Shown piece by piece: positions 55,413 to 64,000 of a DNA stretch of 64,000 nucleotides. A program made the position numbers and the translations under genes. The stretch comes from Sphaerulina vaccinii (Eukaryota > Ascomycota > Dothideomycetes > Mycosphaerellales > Mycosphaerellaceae). The first letter of the stretch is position 1. The number at the start of each line of letters is the position of its first letter. The notes below the pieces were generated by a model. It saw only the letters and a program-made list of their open reading frames with translations, was not told where the DNA came from and made no database searches. Where the stretch lies: contig JAKUDP010000008.1 in the NCBI GenBank assembly GCA_022570795.1, positions 2,046,001 to 2,110,000 of the forward strand, in the 5' to 3' direction.

Positions 55413-56491
55413 GTTGGTGTGAGTGAAGGAGTGCAACAAGAAGGTGCCGTTCCCAAACCTCTTGTACGTGCTGCATGTTTCCCATGTGGCTTTGTCGTCG
55501 GAGCCTCCGCTGTGAGGCTTCTGCCAGAACAATCTTCTAGGGCAGCCCCAGGTCGAAAGTGGAAGTAGGACGATGGTTGACTTTCCTAATTCGTGGCCTA
55601 GACTGCACACTAATGGTGGTAACAGCGGCGCCACCCGTGTGTGTTTTGAAGATGCCAAGCTCCAGCGACCAACCGAGAACAGCGAGGGTGAGAGCCGGTG
55701 ATATAGACTATAGAGTCGAGACGACGATATAGCGCAACTTCACAGACCAGGATATGGGGACTGTATGTTGGCTAGAGAGTTGCGTCCGCCAGGAAAGGGA
55801 AGACCTGAGCCAAAAAGGAGCCTCCACGTGCCAGTCTGCTCCTGCAGCTTGCAGTGGGTCGGGACTGACTGCAGTGAGCTGTTTGGATCAAAAGGCTTTG
55901 AGCTCAGCGCGTAGTGCAGGATCGCTCACGTGGAAGTAACCGAAGGCCAGAAGAAGCCGTGAGCGTGGATGCTGCCGTGACTTATACCGTCCCCAGTAGT
56001 CGGAGGCGCGAAACTCGGCTTTGAGCAACTCCTCAATGCAGGTCGTGAGCCTGTAGTGGAACTTGGTGGCCGCGATTGATGTTCTGTCGCGGAGGTTGTC
56101 CGAGGGGAGCCTTGTTTTGTGTTGCCTTGTTGTAATTCATACTTGAGTTGATACCTCATGGGGGAGTCTCGACTCCCCAGGCATGTCTGCGGCACTGACT
56201 GGGAGAGTGTCAGCGTGCTTGATTCGAAGACCTGAAAGGTCGGATACTGTGAGATGTCCTCGTAAAGCGATGCTATGTCTGTACTGACTATGATACAAAT
56301 GTCCTTTCTGTCCTGTACTGAATGCTTCTTCACCACCGAACTCCCCGCTCTACCCAAACAAAGGACCCCAAGAACGCCGTCTCTATATCCTTTACGCATC
56401 CAGCACTTGGAAGCCAAGGTGTGCCACATCACCGCGCAACAGTAGGTATACTCAAGAAACTTCCATCATCCTCTTCTCGTCCAGCTCTTGA
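55413..56491. other. intergenic of about 1.1 kb
   Basis: Promoter of the secreted-protein gene and 3' flank of the glycosyltransferase gene. The minus-strand frame 55926-56432 is open but lacks any recognisable feature. Confidence 0.45.
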
Positions 56492-58042
56492 TCATTGCGG
56501 TCCTTCCCACATAACTTCACAGTCCTTCATTCGTTGTTTGAACTGCCTGATACGACTCTGCATCCAGCCGCAATTCCAATGCTGTTCTTCTCGTTCGTCA
56601 GATTGTCCGAAGCGAATATCTCGTGCAAGATGGCAGCGTCCAGGCGTGTGCATCCACTGTATACAGTCACCACCCTCCCTCTCCCCCTCGAGGATGCAAG
56701 CTTCTGCGCAGAGTTCTTCAGACTCGATTGATCTTTGCTGCCAATCTTCCAGTTTGTAGAAGTCGACGTCTTCTGGCCCGGCTAGCGAAGGCGCCACGAA
56801 CTTCTTATCGTTCGACAAGTTATTCCAGGAAGTTCGGTTGACGCTAACATGCTGTGCGAGAAAGTGTTCGTAAACATTTCGATAGAGATATGGTGTTTCC
56901 CATCCATACTTATGCGCCCAGTCGAGTTGAAATTGCCAGTAAGAGTCCACCTCAATAGGGGTAACATGATGGAATGTGAGAGGTGGTGTACACCAATGTT
57001 GATCAGTAAAATCGACCGTACTTATCGTTTCGCCTTGAATGAGTGGCCACGCATGTGTGAGCGGAATGTCGACAGCGAGGAATGCTCTCGCGATAATCTC
57101 ATCTCCGCAGCAGGACTTTGCGATCTCTTCTTCCCATTGACTGTCATACACCTCTTTCCCGGCATTGTATCGCGCTGCTTCGAGGATGTCTGCCGCCTTC
57201 CTGCTCACCACGATTCCGCTGCCTCCATGGCCGAACGTAGTGTCTCCTATGACATTCTGCGCCCCCAGATAGTATGGCCTCTGCGGATCCATGGTCTGCA
57301 GCCAGAGAAGCAGGTTCAACCACGACAAACTCGTATCTGCTTCGATCATAACGAACCATTCGATGTCGTCGCTGGCAGACTCAAAGACTTGGTGGAACAT
57401 GGGCATGAACTTCCACTTATCCAGATTCCATCCATCGTCACCTTTGAGCTTGCTCATATCCTGGCCTTCTCTTTGCCATTTTGCTATCTCTCTGTACAGA
57501 CGGAAATCTTCGTGCTCTTCTCGGATCTTCTTGCTGACTGGCGCTATTGCATCGTAGATCTGCACATCGGCGAAGGATTGATTCAGGTCGGAGAAGACCA
57601 TGAAGTTGGGTACACATTTGAAGGTGGTGACGAAGTGGGTGGGCAGCTTCTGGTATAGCTCTGTAGCGCCCGTCTTCAGCATGACCATCACCTTGTCAGC
57701 GCCTGGGAGATGTCTGCATTCTGAGTTCTTCCCTTCTGCGAGTGGAGGAGATGGAGGAGGTGTGGGCGTTGGAGCTGCTACAGCTTCCCACCTAGTTCCC
57801 CCTCCAACATCCCCTGGTGGAGGTCTCGTATCGATCAATATCGGCGGTTCGTCATGCTCTGCTTGCTGTGGTATGTCGAGTGGTGCAGATGGCGGCGGCG
57901 CCTTGTGCTCTGCTACCGTGTACTCTCTCGCATTAGGGAGCCATATGTCGCGGAAGAAAGCGATTGTGACCACCGCTAGCAAGATGACTGCCACACGTCC
58001 CAGCGTGAAGCCACGAGCTCCTCCTCCTAAGATGGCGCTCAT
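56492..58042 (-). CDS. Type II membrane glycosyltransferase, GT31/fringe-like, with C-terminal PAN/apple-like segment
   Basis: Golgi-type enzyme, 516 residues, intron-free. A short cytosolic part and signal anchor (VAVILLAVVTIAFFRDIW, residues 17-34) precede a Pro-rich stem (40-105). The catalytic domain (about 110-400) contains VMVMLKTGATELYQKLPTHFVTTF, then WFVMIEADTSLSWLNLLLWLQ, where EADT is the metal-binding DxD-type motif. It continues with YYLGAQNVIGDTTFGHGGSGIVVSRKA and CCGDEIIARAF, all characteristic of fungal fringe-like GT31 proteins. The C-terminus (440-505) has LCAEACILEGEREGGDCIQWMHTPGRCHL and WNCGWM, an apple-like cysteine pattern often attached to these enzymes. Likely a beta-1,3-linked hexosyl transferase (family inference); acceptor unknown. 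Confidence 0.85.
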   Translation of the reverse strand: MSAILGGGARGFTLGRVAVILLAVVTIAFFRDIWLPNAREYTVAEHKAPPPSAPLDIPQQAEHDEPPILIDTRPPPGDVGGGTRWEAVAAPTPTPPPSPPLAEGKNSECRHLPGADKVMVMLKTGATELYQKLPTHFVTTFKCVPNFMVFSDLNQSFADVQIYDAIAPVSKKIREEHEDFRLYREIAKWQREGQDMSKLKGDDGWNLDKWKFMPMFHQVFESASDDIEWFVMIEADTSLSWLNLLLWLQTMDPQRPYYLGAQNVIGDTTFGHGGSGIVVSRKAADILEAARYNAGKEVYDSQWEEEIAKSCCGDEIIARAFLAVDIPLTHAWPLIQGETISTVDFTDQHWCTPPLTFHHVTPIEVDSYWQFQLDWAHKYGWETPYLYRNVYEHFLAQHVSVNRTSWNNLSNDKKFVAPSLAGPEDVDFYKLEDWQQRSIESEELCAEACILEGEREGGDCIQWMHTPGRCHLARDIRFGQSDEREEQHWNCGWMQSRIRQFKQRMKDCEVMWEGPQ

Positions 58043-58885
58043 CTTTCAAGCTGTAGGTAGGAAAGGAAAAGATGTCGAGCACATCGAAGAGAGAGATGAA
58101 AGATGTAAGTAGAATAAGCAGCAGAAGATGTCGTGAATGGGTGATTGAGGCGTCGTCAGCAGGAAACGCCCATCACATCCACTCCCACTCTCTGGTGCCG
58201 GTGGTCTGAGGCGCCTCTGTCAGCTAGCTAGCCACAGCCGATGAAGGAATAATAGAACAACACGAGATCTGCTTGGCGGAGGAAGAAGAGGAGAAGTGGT
58301 GAGAGAACGAATGGACAGGGAGAGCTTTCGATATAGCCTTGTTCATAGGGTATGCATACAGCTCGTCAAGTACTTAACTTTCTCCCTCCCAACCCAATTC
58401 GTTTTCTCTCTGTTCATCAACACACTTCATCACATGTGAAAGATGGTCCCCTTATCGGTGTCTATCGGTAGTCAGATCTAAAAGGAGGACTTGCTAACGG
58501 CTTCGGGATGTCCTTGGAACGCTTGTTTCGGAGCCAAGTGCTCGGTTCGCCCAACCTCACGGACACAAGGCGATTGTTGCCGACGTAAGGAGTTTCTCTG
58601 CGAGAAACGAACAGACATCAGATGATCGGTTTCAGCATGATCACTGTATCGCGAGGTGGTATGCCATCTCATCATGACTGACAAAAGATACGGAAACGAG
58701 ACTGATCTCTTCGATGGATGGCTCCAACGTCTTTCAGGGACTGGCCGGCAGATCGAAGCCAAAACTCAAAGACGTGATCCAAGGGATCCACAGCCATTGA
58801 GAACTTCACGTGCATTTCGAGATGCATCAAACAACAACTGCCATAGCAATGGACTTATTGACATGAGGCCTTGTATAAAGTGAAC
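58043..58885. promoter_or_regulatory. divergent spacer (glycosyltransferase / PI-PLC-like)
   Basis: An 843-bp region between head-to-head genes. A TATAAAG at 58874-58880 lies only 6 nt before the first candidate ATG of the plus-strand gene; see that entry. Pyrimidine-rich tracts occur at about 58380-58430. Confidence 0.4.
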
Positions 58886-60175
58886 ATGCTCACCACGACT
58901 GCAGCCACACCTTGGCGTCCTTGCTTGATCTTCACAATTATCCTAACAGCAATGCTACTCATATTCGCCACCCTGGCTAGTTTTGCTAGACCATCCCTGG
59001 GATTCCCGACTACACCTTCACTTACGTACCAAGGATCTGAAGATACAAATTCGCTCGCTTCACTTGCGCTCCAAAAGGTGCTAGAAGATGCCAGACCGGT
59101 ATTCGGAGATCCCTCCTCAGTACAAGAAGAGGCATCAACAGCAACATGGATGAAAGCCTACCACGACGAGACCAAGATCGTCCATATGAACTTGCCCGGA
59201 ACACATGATGCCGCAACATGGAACTACAGCCAAACCACCCAAGATACTGAGAAGTACATCAACGATCTCGCCAACATAAGTGCAACGATCTCTCCACCAG
59301 CCTACTACAAATGCCAGATTCGCTCTCTCACCCAGATGCTCAATGCTGGCATTCGAGTCTTTGACCTGCGATACGCTTTCGATGTAACGCGCTCAACACT
59401 AGTCTTCTGGCACGGCGATGCTCTCCAGTCCGAAACAGCCACGGTCGAAGATGTCCTCTACGCATTCTACGCCTGGCTAGATCAACATCCTAGCGAAGCT
59501 CTCTTTCTCTCCTTCCAGCACGAGTACGGAGACAACGACGCTCCAACCCAGATGGCGCTGTACCAAACCTTGACCTCTCCTGCTGCGAAACAATACATCG
59601 TCCAAACCCACGGCGCCCTCGACACTCTAGGCTCCGCCCGTGGCAAGATCACGCTTCTCAAGCGCTTCGATCTCGACCTCCTCCCATCAACATACGAGGA
59701 CAACCTCCCAGGTCTCCATTTCTCCCCTCAAAACTGGACAGACGACGGTGCCAACACGACACTCATCTATAATGCAACCTCCGGCGCAACAGCCTACATT
59801 GAAGATTACTACTATCCTTCCACCCTGAACGGATCCTCGGCAGAAGAGAACATCCGCTGGAAGCTCAACGCCACAATAGCCCATTTCGATCGCGCAGCTG
59901 CCAATCTGCATAAGGGTAGTTTGTTTTGGGGATTTGCGAGTAGTACCAAGACGGACAATGTACCGCATTTGACGCCGGAGATTTTGGCGCTTGGAAGTGG
60001 CACGGATCTCACGCCAAAAGGTGGTGTCAACCAACAGCTTGTGCCAGTGCTCAAGGAAATGAAGGGTAAGAGATTGGGGATTTTGATGTTTGATTTCTTT
60101 GAAGAGCCAGAGGAGTTGGTGCCGACTTTTCTAGGACTGTTGGGGCCTGATGAGGCGAGGAGATATGGGCTCTGA
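58886..60175 (+). CDS. Membrane-anchored PI-PLC-like phosphodiesterase (X domain)
   Basis: A 429-residue protein of the bacterial-type PLC-like phosphodiesterase superfamily, which cleaves phosphatidylinositol or glycosyl-PI head groups. A hydrophobic N-terminus (LIFTIILTAMLLIFATLASFA) is either a signal peptide or an anchor. The X-domain has the two catalytic histidines in HMNLPGTHDAATWN and LVFWHGDAL, plus IRSLTQMLNAGIRVFDLRYAF between them. Later come FLSFQHEYG, KITLLKRFDLD and LGILMFDFFEEP, the last a conserved strand of the fold. There is no Y domain, EF-hand or C2 domain. If the TATA-like box at 58874 is used, translation would start at the in-frame ATG at 58952 instead, giving a shorter signal. 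Several N-glycosylation sequons support secretion. Confidence 0.85.
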   Translation: MLTTTAATPWRPCLIFTIILTAMLLIFATLASFARPSLGFPTTPSLTYQGSEDTNSLASLALQKVLEDARPVFGDPSSVQEEASTATWMKAYHDETKIVHMNLPGTHDAATWNYSQTTQDTEKYINDLANISATISPPAYYKCQIRSLTQMLNAGIRVFDLRYAFDVTRSTLVFWHGDALQSETATVEDVLYAFYAWLDQHPSEALFLSFQHEYGDNDAPTQMALYQTLTSPAAKQYIVQTHGALDTLGSARGKITLLKRFDLDLLPSTYEDNLPGLHFSPQNWTDDGANTTLIYNATSGATAYIEDYYYPSTLNGSSAEENIRWKLNATIAHFDRAAANLHKGSLFWGFASSTKTDNVPHLTPEILALGSGTDLTPKGGVNQQLVPVLKEMKGKRLGILMFDFFEEPEELVPTFLGLLGPDEARRYGL

Positions 60176-60612
60176 GAATAGAATGCAAATTTGAAAGTTT
60201 TATGCACGAGCTGCCGCATCGATTATGCCAAAGTGGTCTCTCATCAACCTTTACAGCGCAATACGAAAGTCGCTGGCCAATTGTCCTTCCCCGAGCCAGC
60301 CACGAGTCCTGGTGTTTGTTGTATCTGCAATACCCTCGCGCCATCGAGCGTTATCTTGCGGCATTACGCCCACTGAGTTATCTCGGACAGGGCTACGAGG
60401 CTGCTCATGATCCTGGTGGTGGTTGTAGAGAACTGTACTGAGAGTCGATATCGGAAAAGGGTACATTGCGTATATAGCTGCATAATGTGGATACTGTCAC
60501 GCACCGGTAGTCCTTGAGGCAGCTCTACTGCACCAGGAAATGGGTTGAGTGCTGGCATCGAGCCAACACGACCCTGCTGCAGTGCCGCACCGCGCGCTGC
60601 TTTGCCGCACAC
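60176..60612. other. intergenic, convergent 3' ends
   Basis: Spacer between the PI-PLC-like gene and the F-box-like gene on the minus strand; nothing recognised. Confidence 0.5.
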
Positions 60613-61452
60613 TCAAAGCACTGTTGTAGGAATCATGCTAAGTCGATTCAAATTTCGTGCGAGATCGTCTTGATCGCGCGGTGAACGATAGCTCCGCGAA
60701 AGGATGGAGTTGATCCACGCGTCCACGTTGCTCGTTCGCGGGCCTCTGGAGGAGCGCATGGTGTGTATGAGATCCCGATCCGGGTAGATCCTGTCCTGGT
60801 CCTCCTTCCTCACAACTCGTTTCAACATCTTCAATCTACAAGACTTGCAAAAATCCTGGCTCTCTTGGGGTTCATACCATTTCGCAAAGGCTCTCAGTAC
60901 CTCGAGCAGATCCTGACCTGTTCTATCTTGCGGAGCTCGAGCACTGGCTGATGCGACTAGATCGCATGAGCACTGGCTGCTCCATTGTAATGGCTTGTAG
61001 GTTACGTCCTTCCAGAACCTGCTCGCCGCCACTGAGACGACACCTTGCTCTGAGAGTTGACAGGCTAAGATCCAATGACCGCGGTTGAACAGATTTATCA
61101 TGAGCCGCACCGAGCTAAGAAGCTTGAGACGTTCAAATCCAAGCCGTGTAGAGTACGTACTGAGTAACCCCGGGAGTTCCAGGCAATGGTAAGGCGCGTC
61201 TACCTGGAGTATGTTGTTGCTATAATACATCGCGAGGGCTTCCTGTCGGATTCCCATGCTTGTGGCGAGTATCGACGGCTCTTGCGGTATAGGGATGGTC
61301 CATTTGTAGGACGCTTGAGAAGCTCTCACCTCTTCTCTGCGTACAATGACATGGATACGGTGGTTTTCAACGAGGCAGAGTTGGTAGATCTGATTGCGCA
61401 GTTCAGCAGGTAGTTTGAACCAGTGGCATTTCGAGTTCGACGCGTCCGGCAT
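60613..61452 (-). CDS. F-box-like protein (LPAELR motif), unknown role
   Basis: A 279-residue product from MPDASNSKCHWFKLPAELRNQIYQLCLVE, in which LPAELRNQIYQL is the textbook form of the motif shared by many Dothideomycete proteins. The second conserved element is PSILATSMGIRQEALAMYYSNNILQV (about residues 57-82). The C-terminal half contains CKSCRLKMLKRVVRKEDQDR and is basic. The frame is open upstream to 61608 without an ATG; the ATG at 61452 fits the family start. One of four LPAELR-type proteins in the window. No catalytic motif. Possibly a Skp1-binding adaptor, but this is not shown by the sequence. Confidence 0.75.
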   Translation of the reverse strand: MPDASNSKCHWFKLPAELRNQIYQLCLVENHRIHVIVRREEVRASQASYKWTIPIPQEPSILATSMGIRQEALAMYYSNNILQVDAPYHCLELPGLLSTYSTRLGFERLKLLSSVRLMINLFNRGHWILACQLSEQGVVSVAASRFWKDVTYKPLQWSSQCSCDLVASASARAPQDRTGQDLLEVLRAFAKWYEPQESQDFCKSCRLKMLKRVVRKEDQDRIYPDRDLIHTMRSSRGPRTSNVDAWINSILSRSYRSPRDQDDLARNLNRLSMIPTTVL

Positions 61453-62108
61453 GCTCTGTCTTGGTCGCGCCTGCAAGGTTGGCTGTTGATGCTCAAGAGG
61501 TGTAATTCTGCGATTTCGACAAACGTCGTCTGAGGTGAGAGCGTAGAAGGACACCAGTCTCGAATGCGAATTCTGCGACCGGTGTACCAGCTGTCGACTG
61601 TCAAGCAAAGTTCGAAGATTGCCTTGGTCTGCTGTGGGGCGTATCCATCAAAAAGGTTGAAGTGTATGCGGACTGGAGCCTGTTGATCTTGTGCTACTCC
61701 ATCGTGTCAGTTAGTCTCGCGCGTTGCTTCTTCTCCTAGGCGAGAAGTAGCAGTGCTTCAGTATAGCCAGAATAATGTCAACTTCGAGTCTCGAGTCGTC
61801 CTTCTCCGTTCCTCCACCGAGTGTCCAACCTTCAGCGCCATCCCTACCTTATCTTCCAACCTGCTTCCAGCATCGAGAGGCGTATCATTGCGACATGCGA
61901 GGCTAGCCGGCACTTCTGCACAGCAGGTGTGGGATGACAGAAGAAGCCTGTCCTGTCGAACGAAAAGTAGGAAGTGTTCCTGATAAGCAGGGTTCAAACG
62001 TGCAGGGTTCTGATCAACGGTCGATCGCGGAGGCACCACGCATCCCATCGATGTGGCTCGCAATAACAAAGGCAATATTCCGTATTACCTGATTCGATCG
62101 TTTGAAGC
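61453..62108. promoter_or_regulatory. divergent spacer
   Basis: Region between the F-box-like gene and the SS18-like gene. Part is an open extension of the former without an ATG. No core element recognised. Confidence 0.4.
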
Positions 62109-63013
62109 ATGGCCAGCGAATTAGCGTACGGCAGTACAGCGTATCCCTCTCTGAACCATTATCCTCACGCCTCATCATCATCAGTTGGTGGCTCACAACA
62201 AGCTTTTTCCAGCCCCGGGACGACGAACCAGTACAATCAACATGCAACGTCAGGCGGGAGCATGCAGCAGCAGCGTCAGAATGGAGGGAGTAATGGTGAG
62301 TGCAAGCCTATCTCCATCGCTGCTTCCCCAGCTTCACTTCACCTTCGTCAAGAGACAGCCTTCCCTGCATTCGCCAAGAAGGCGCAAACGCCATAGAATG
62401 AAGCATAAGCGTAATGCATGGCTAACGACGGATCAACCATGCAGCCTTCCAGTTCACATCCGGACCACCGCCCTCGAGACTGGCTCAGCAGCAACATTTC
62501 ATAAGAGATAACGCAACACCGCCCAAACAATACCCAATGGCAGCGCCTCCGCTCCCAAACACTCCCAACAGTCAGGCTGCTGGACAGTCACCTGGAACAC
62601 CTCAATCCCCAGGCGCGCAAAGCAGAGAACAGCAACGATACGATCTACTCCTCGACATCAACACTGAACTGCTGCTCGAGACGAATCGGCTGCAGAAGGA
62701 GGACAAAGGCGGACACATAAGCCCACAGCAGGTCCAGCAGGCAAGAAGTGAAGGGAAACCAGATCGCATGGCCTCGGAGGAGTACATACAATGTCTGCGG
62801 CGGTCACAGGCCAACCTCGCATATCTGATGCCCAAGGCACAGTCTGGAGATGTCTCCAAAGCACCACCCGGGCCTGCGCACATGACTCATCCGCCCCACA
62901 TGCCGCAGCTGGAGGAGAAGTATAAGAGATTACGAGATTTGTTTCCAGGGTGGCAGGGCTTGGATAGTAGGGCAGGACCGAGTACCGGTCAGAATGGTAT
63001 GACATCTGCGTAG
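62109..63013 (+). CDS. SS18/SSXT-like protein, probable SWI/SNF accessory subunit
   Basis: Exons 62109-62295 and 62445-63013 with a 149-nt intron (gtgagt...atgcag, branch gctaac) give 251 residues. The N-terminal half is rich in Gln, Ser, Asn and Pro (SMQQQRQNGG, then GPPPSRLAQQQHF). Residues about 145-200 read QQRYDLLLDINTELLLETNRLQKE ... EEYIQCLRRSQANLAYLMPKA, with the L-D-x-N-x-x-L and R-x-x-x-N-L-A-Y-L landmarks of the SSXT (SYT) domain found in animal SS18, plant GIF and fungal glutamine-repeat proteins. In those systems the domain binds chromatin-remodelling complexes. Nuclear role is therefore inferred. An insertion of about 25 residues between the two landmarks is longer than in animal SS18. 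Confidence 0.75.
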
Positions 63014-63227
63014 TCAGGTTGTCTGGAAAGTAGTCAGTATGTATCATATCTCCGTCAGATGAGGCTTTCAGTGCCAGCAGCATAGAGTAACACAGGGTGG
63101 CTTGGTAATTGCTGAATTTCAGAGAACAATGCCTGTCTGTCTGGGTATCTCTCGCTCAATTGATAGTCTCGCACGCCATTGTGCCTCGCTATGCCTGCTG
63201 TTTCTCTGAAAGTGTCTCTGATACCGC

Positions 63228-63866
63228 TTAATCCTTCTTCAGGTACTTGGGGTCGAACTTGGCGCCGCAGTCCTTGATCAGCTCGGCGAGACGCTGAGAG
63301 TAGTGCTCCTCGATAGACTTCTCTGGCTGGTACTTGTTCATGTCGTCGGCATACTGGACCAGCTTGGCCAAGCCGATGCGGACGCTGTTCTCTGCATCCT
63401 CTCCCCAGAAACTGTGCTCTGGGACGTACTCTGAGGCGGCGGAGTCCTCAGATTCGAGCGGAGAAGAAGCGCCTAAATTGGGGTCAGTGTCTCTGGAAAC
63501 GCGATTAGGGGTTTCGAATGCACGTACCGTCGTCTGTGAGCGTGGTCAGACGGCTGGAAACGGAGAGATGGCGCAATTTGGAGCCAATGTGCTGGAATAC
63601 AAGCTGTTCGGCGTGGGGAGGGGCGTCGCCTGCCTCAGTGTTGGCGCGAGTGGCCGGGTGGCCGTCTGGGAGGTTGATAGGAGCGGAAGTCTCCGTGCCG
63701 GCGTCAGAGAAGGCGGAAGAGAAGAGAATTGACGACATCGTGGTAGCAGGCGTGAATGTCTTCTTCTTTGGGCTGTCAGAGGCTGTATAGACGCGTCAGT
63801 GAGGTTTATAGGGGTTAGGAGAGTGAAATGAGGCTTACCGCCACTGGATTTGGACTGGTTGGACAT
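63228..63866 (-). CDS. Small conserved-looking protein, unknown function
   Basis: Three exons, 63839-63866, 63528-63782 and 63228-63472, joined through 56-nt and 55-nt introns (gtaagc...tacag, gtacgt...tttag), give 175 residues. The product reads MSNQSKSSGASDSPKKKTFTPATTMSSILFSSAFSDAG at the start and HAEQLVFQHIGSKLRHLSVSSRLTTLTDDG in the middle. It closes with EYVPEHSFWGEDAENSVRIGLAKLVQYADDMNKYQPEKSIEEHYSQRLAELIKDCGAKFDPKYLKKD. Both introns are phase 1 and necessary for a continuous frame, which supports the model. The helical C-terminal block looks well conserved, but I cannot assign a family. Confidence 0.7.
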
Positions 63867-64000
63867 TGTTGTGTGTGTGGAGAGGTTGATGTTTGTGAAG
63901 AGGTTGTTATTTGAAAGGAGGTGAGGTTTGTGATATTTGAGTCGTATGACCAAAAAGCGCGCTAATAAACTCTATTGTTGTTACGGCAGGCACGTCGTTG

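Noticed and set aside
55926..56432. Minus-strand frame of 168 codons
   Set aside because: Ser/Thr-rich with no secretion signal or domain; equally long frames occur on the other strand.
56849..57658. Plus-strand frame of 269 codons
   Set aside because: Antisense to the glycosyltransferase gene, whose motifs are unambiguous.
1..64000. tRNA, rRNA, CRISPR arrays, insertion sequences
   Set aside because: No cloverleaf with a proper B-box, no ribosomal signature, no regular spaced repeats and no transposase or reverse transcriptase motif was seen by eye; a tRNAscan or repeat search could still find weak cases.

Overview
The window is nuclear DNA from a filamentous ascomycete, most likely a Dothideomycete of the Mycosphaerellales type (inference). 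The signs are short GT-AG introns of about 48-150 nt, head-to-head gene pairs separated by 0.5-1.8 kb, fungal-only families (Zn2Cys6 regulator, DUF803/NIPA transporter, fungal GT31 glycosyltransferase, fungal SS18-like protein) and several small F-box-like proteins with an LPAELR-type motif. I found no rRNA, tRNA, CRISPR, transposase or reverse transcriptase. Exon boundaries were read by eye from splice consensus, frame and family alignment, not from transcripts.

Layout. Bases 1-7800 hold the 3' part of a RecQ helicase gene, COG6 (-) and a NIPA-type magnesium transporter (+) divergent from COG6. Bases 8374-15544 hold a divergent pair: an A-T-C NRPS-like enzyme (-) and an MCT-type MFS transporter (+), which looks like a minimal metabolite locus. 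Bases 16235-17811 hold a single-pass membrane protein and a short F-box-like protein. About 4.8 kb (17812-22641) appears empty. Bases 22642-30142 form a minus-strand housekeeping block: an ariadne-type RBR ubiquitin ligase, eIF2B-epsilon and the SKN7-type stress regulator. SKN7 is head-to-head with a Prx5-type peroxiredoxin (31546-32508), which is convergent with a Zn2Cys6 regulator (32759-35319).

Bases 35320-44583 are sparse: a doubtful two-exon gene, an F-box-like protein, a tiny membrane protein with a 9-nt first coding exon, and a five-exon SDR oxidoreductase. Bases 44584-55412 carry another F-box-like protein, a hypothetical protein, a secreted M14 carboxypeptidase, an F-box/LRR protein, a cysteine-rich GPI-like protein, a conserved unknown, and a secreted protein with nearby membrane-anchor exons. 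Bases 56492-63866 carry a GT31-like glycosyltransferase, a membrane-anchored PI-PLC-like enzyme, a further F-box-like protein, an SS18-like protein and a small conserved unknown.

The points most worth following up are the A-T-C enzyme with its divergent transporter, the SKN7/peroxiredoxin head-to-head pair, two stop-free 54-nt introns in the Zn2Cys6 gene, the 15-nt SDR microexon, and the tiny membrane-protein gene. I did not find an obviously new multi-gene system.
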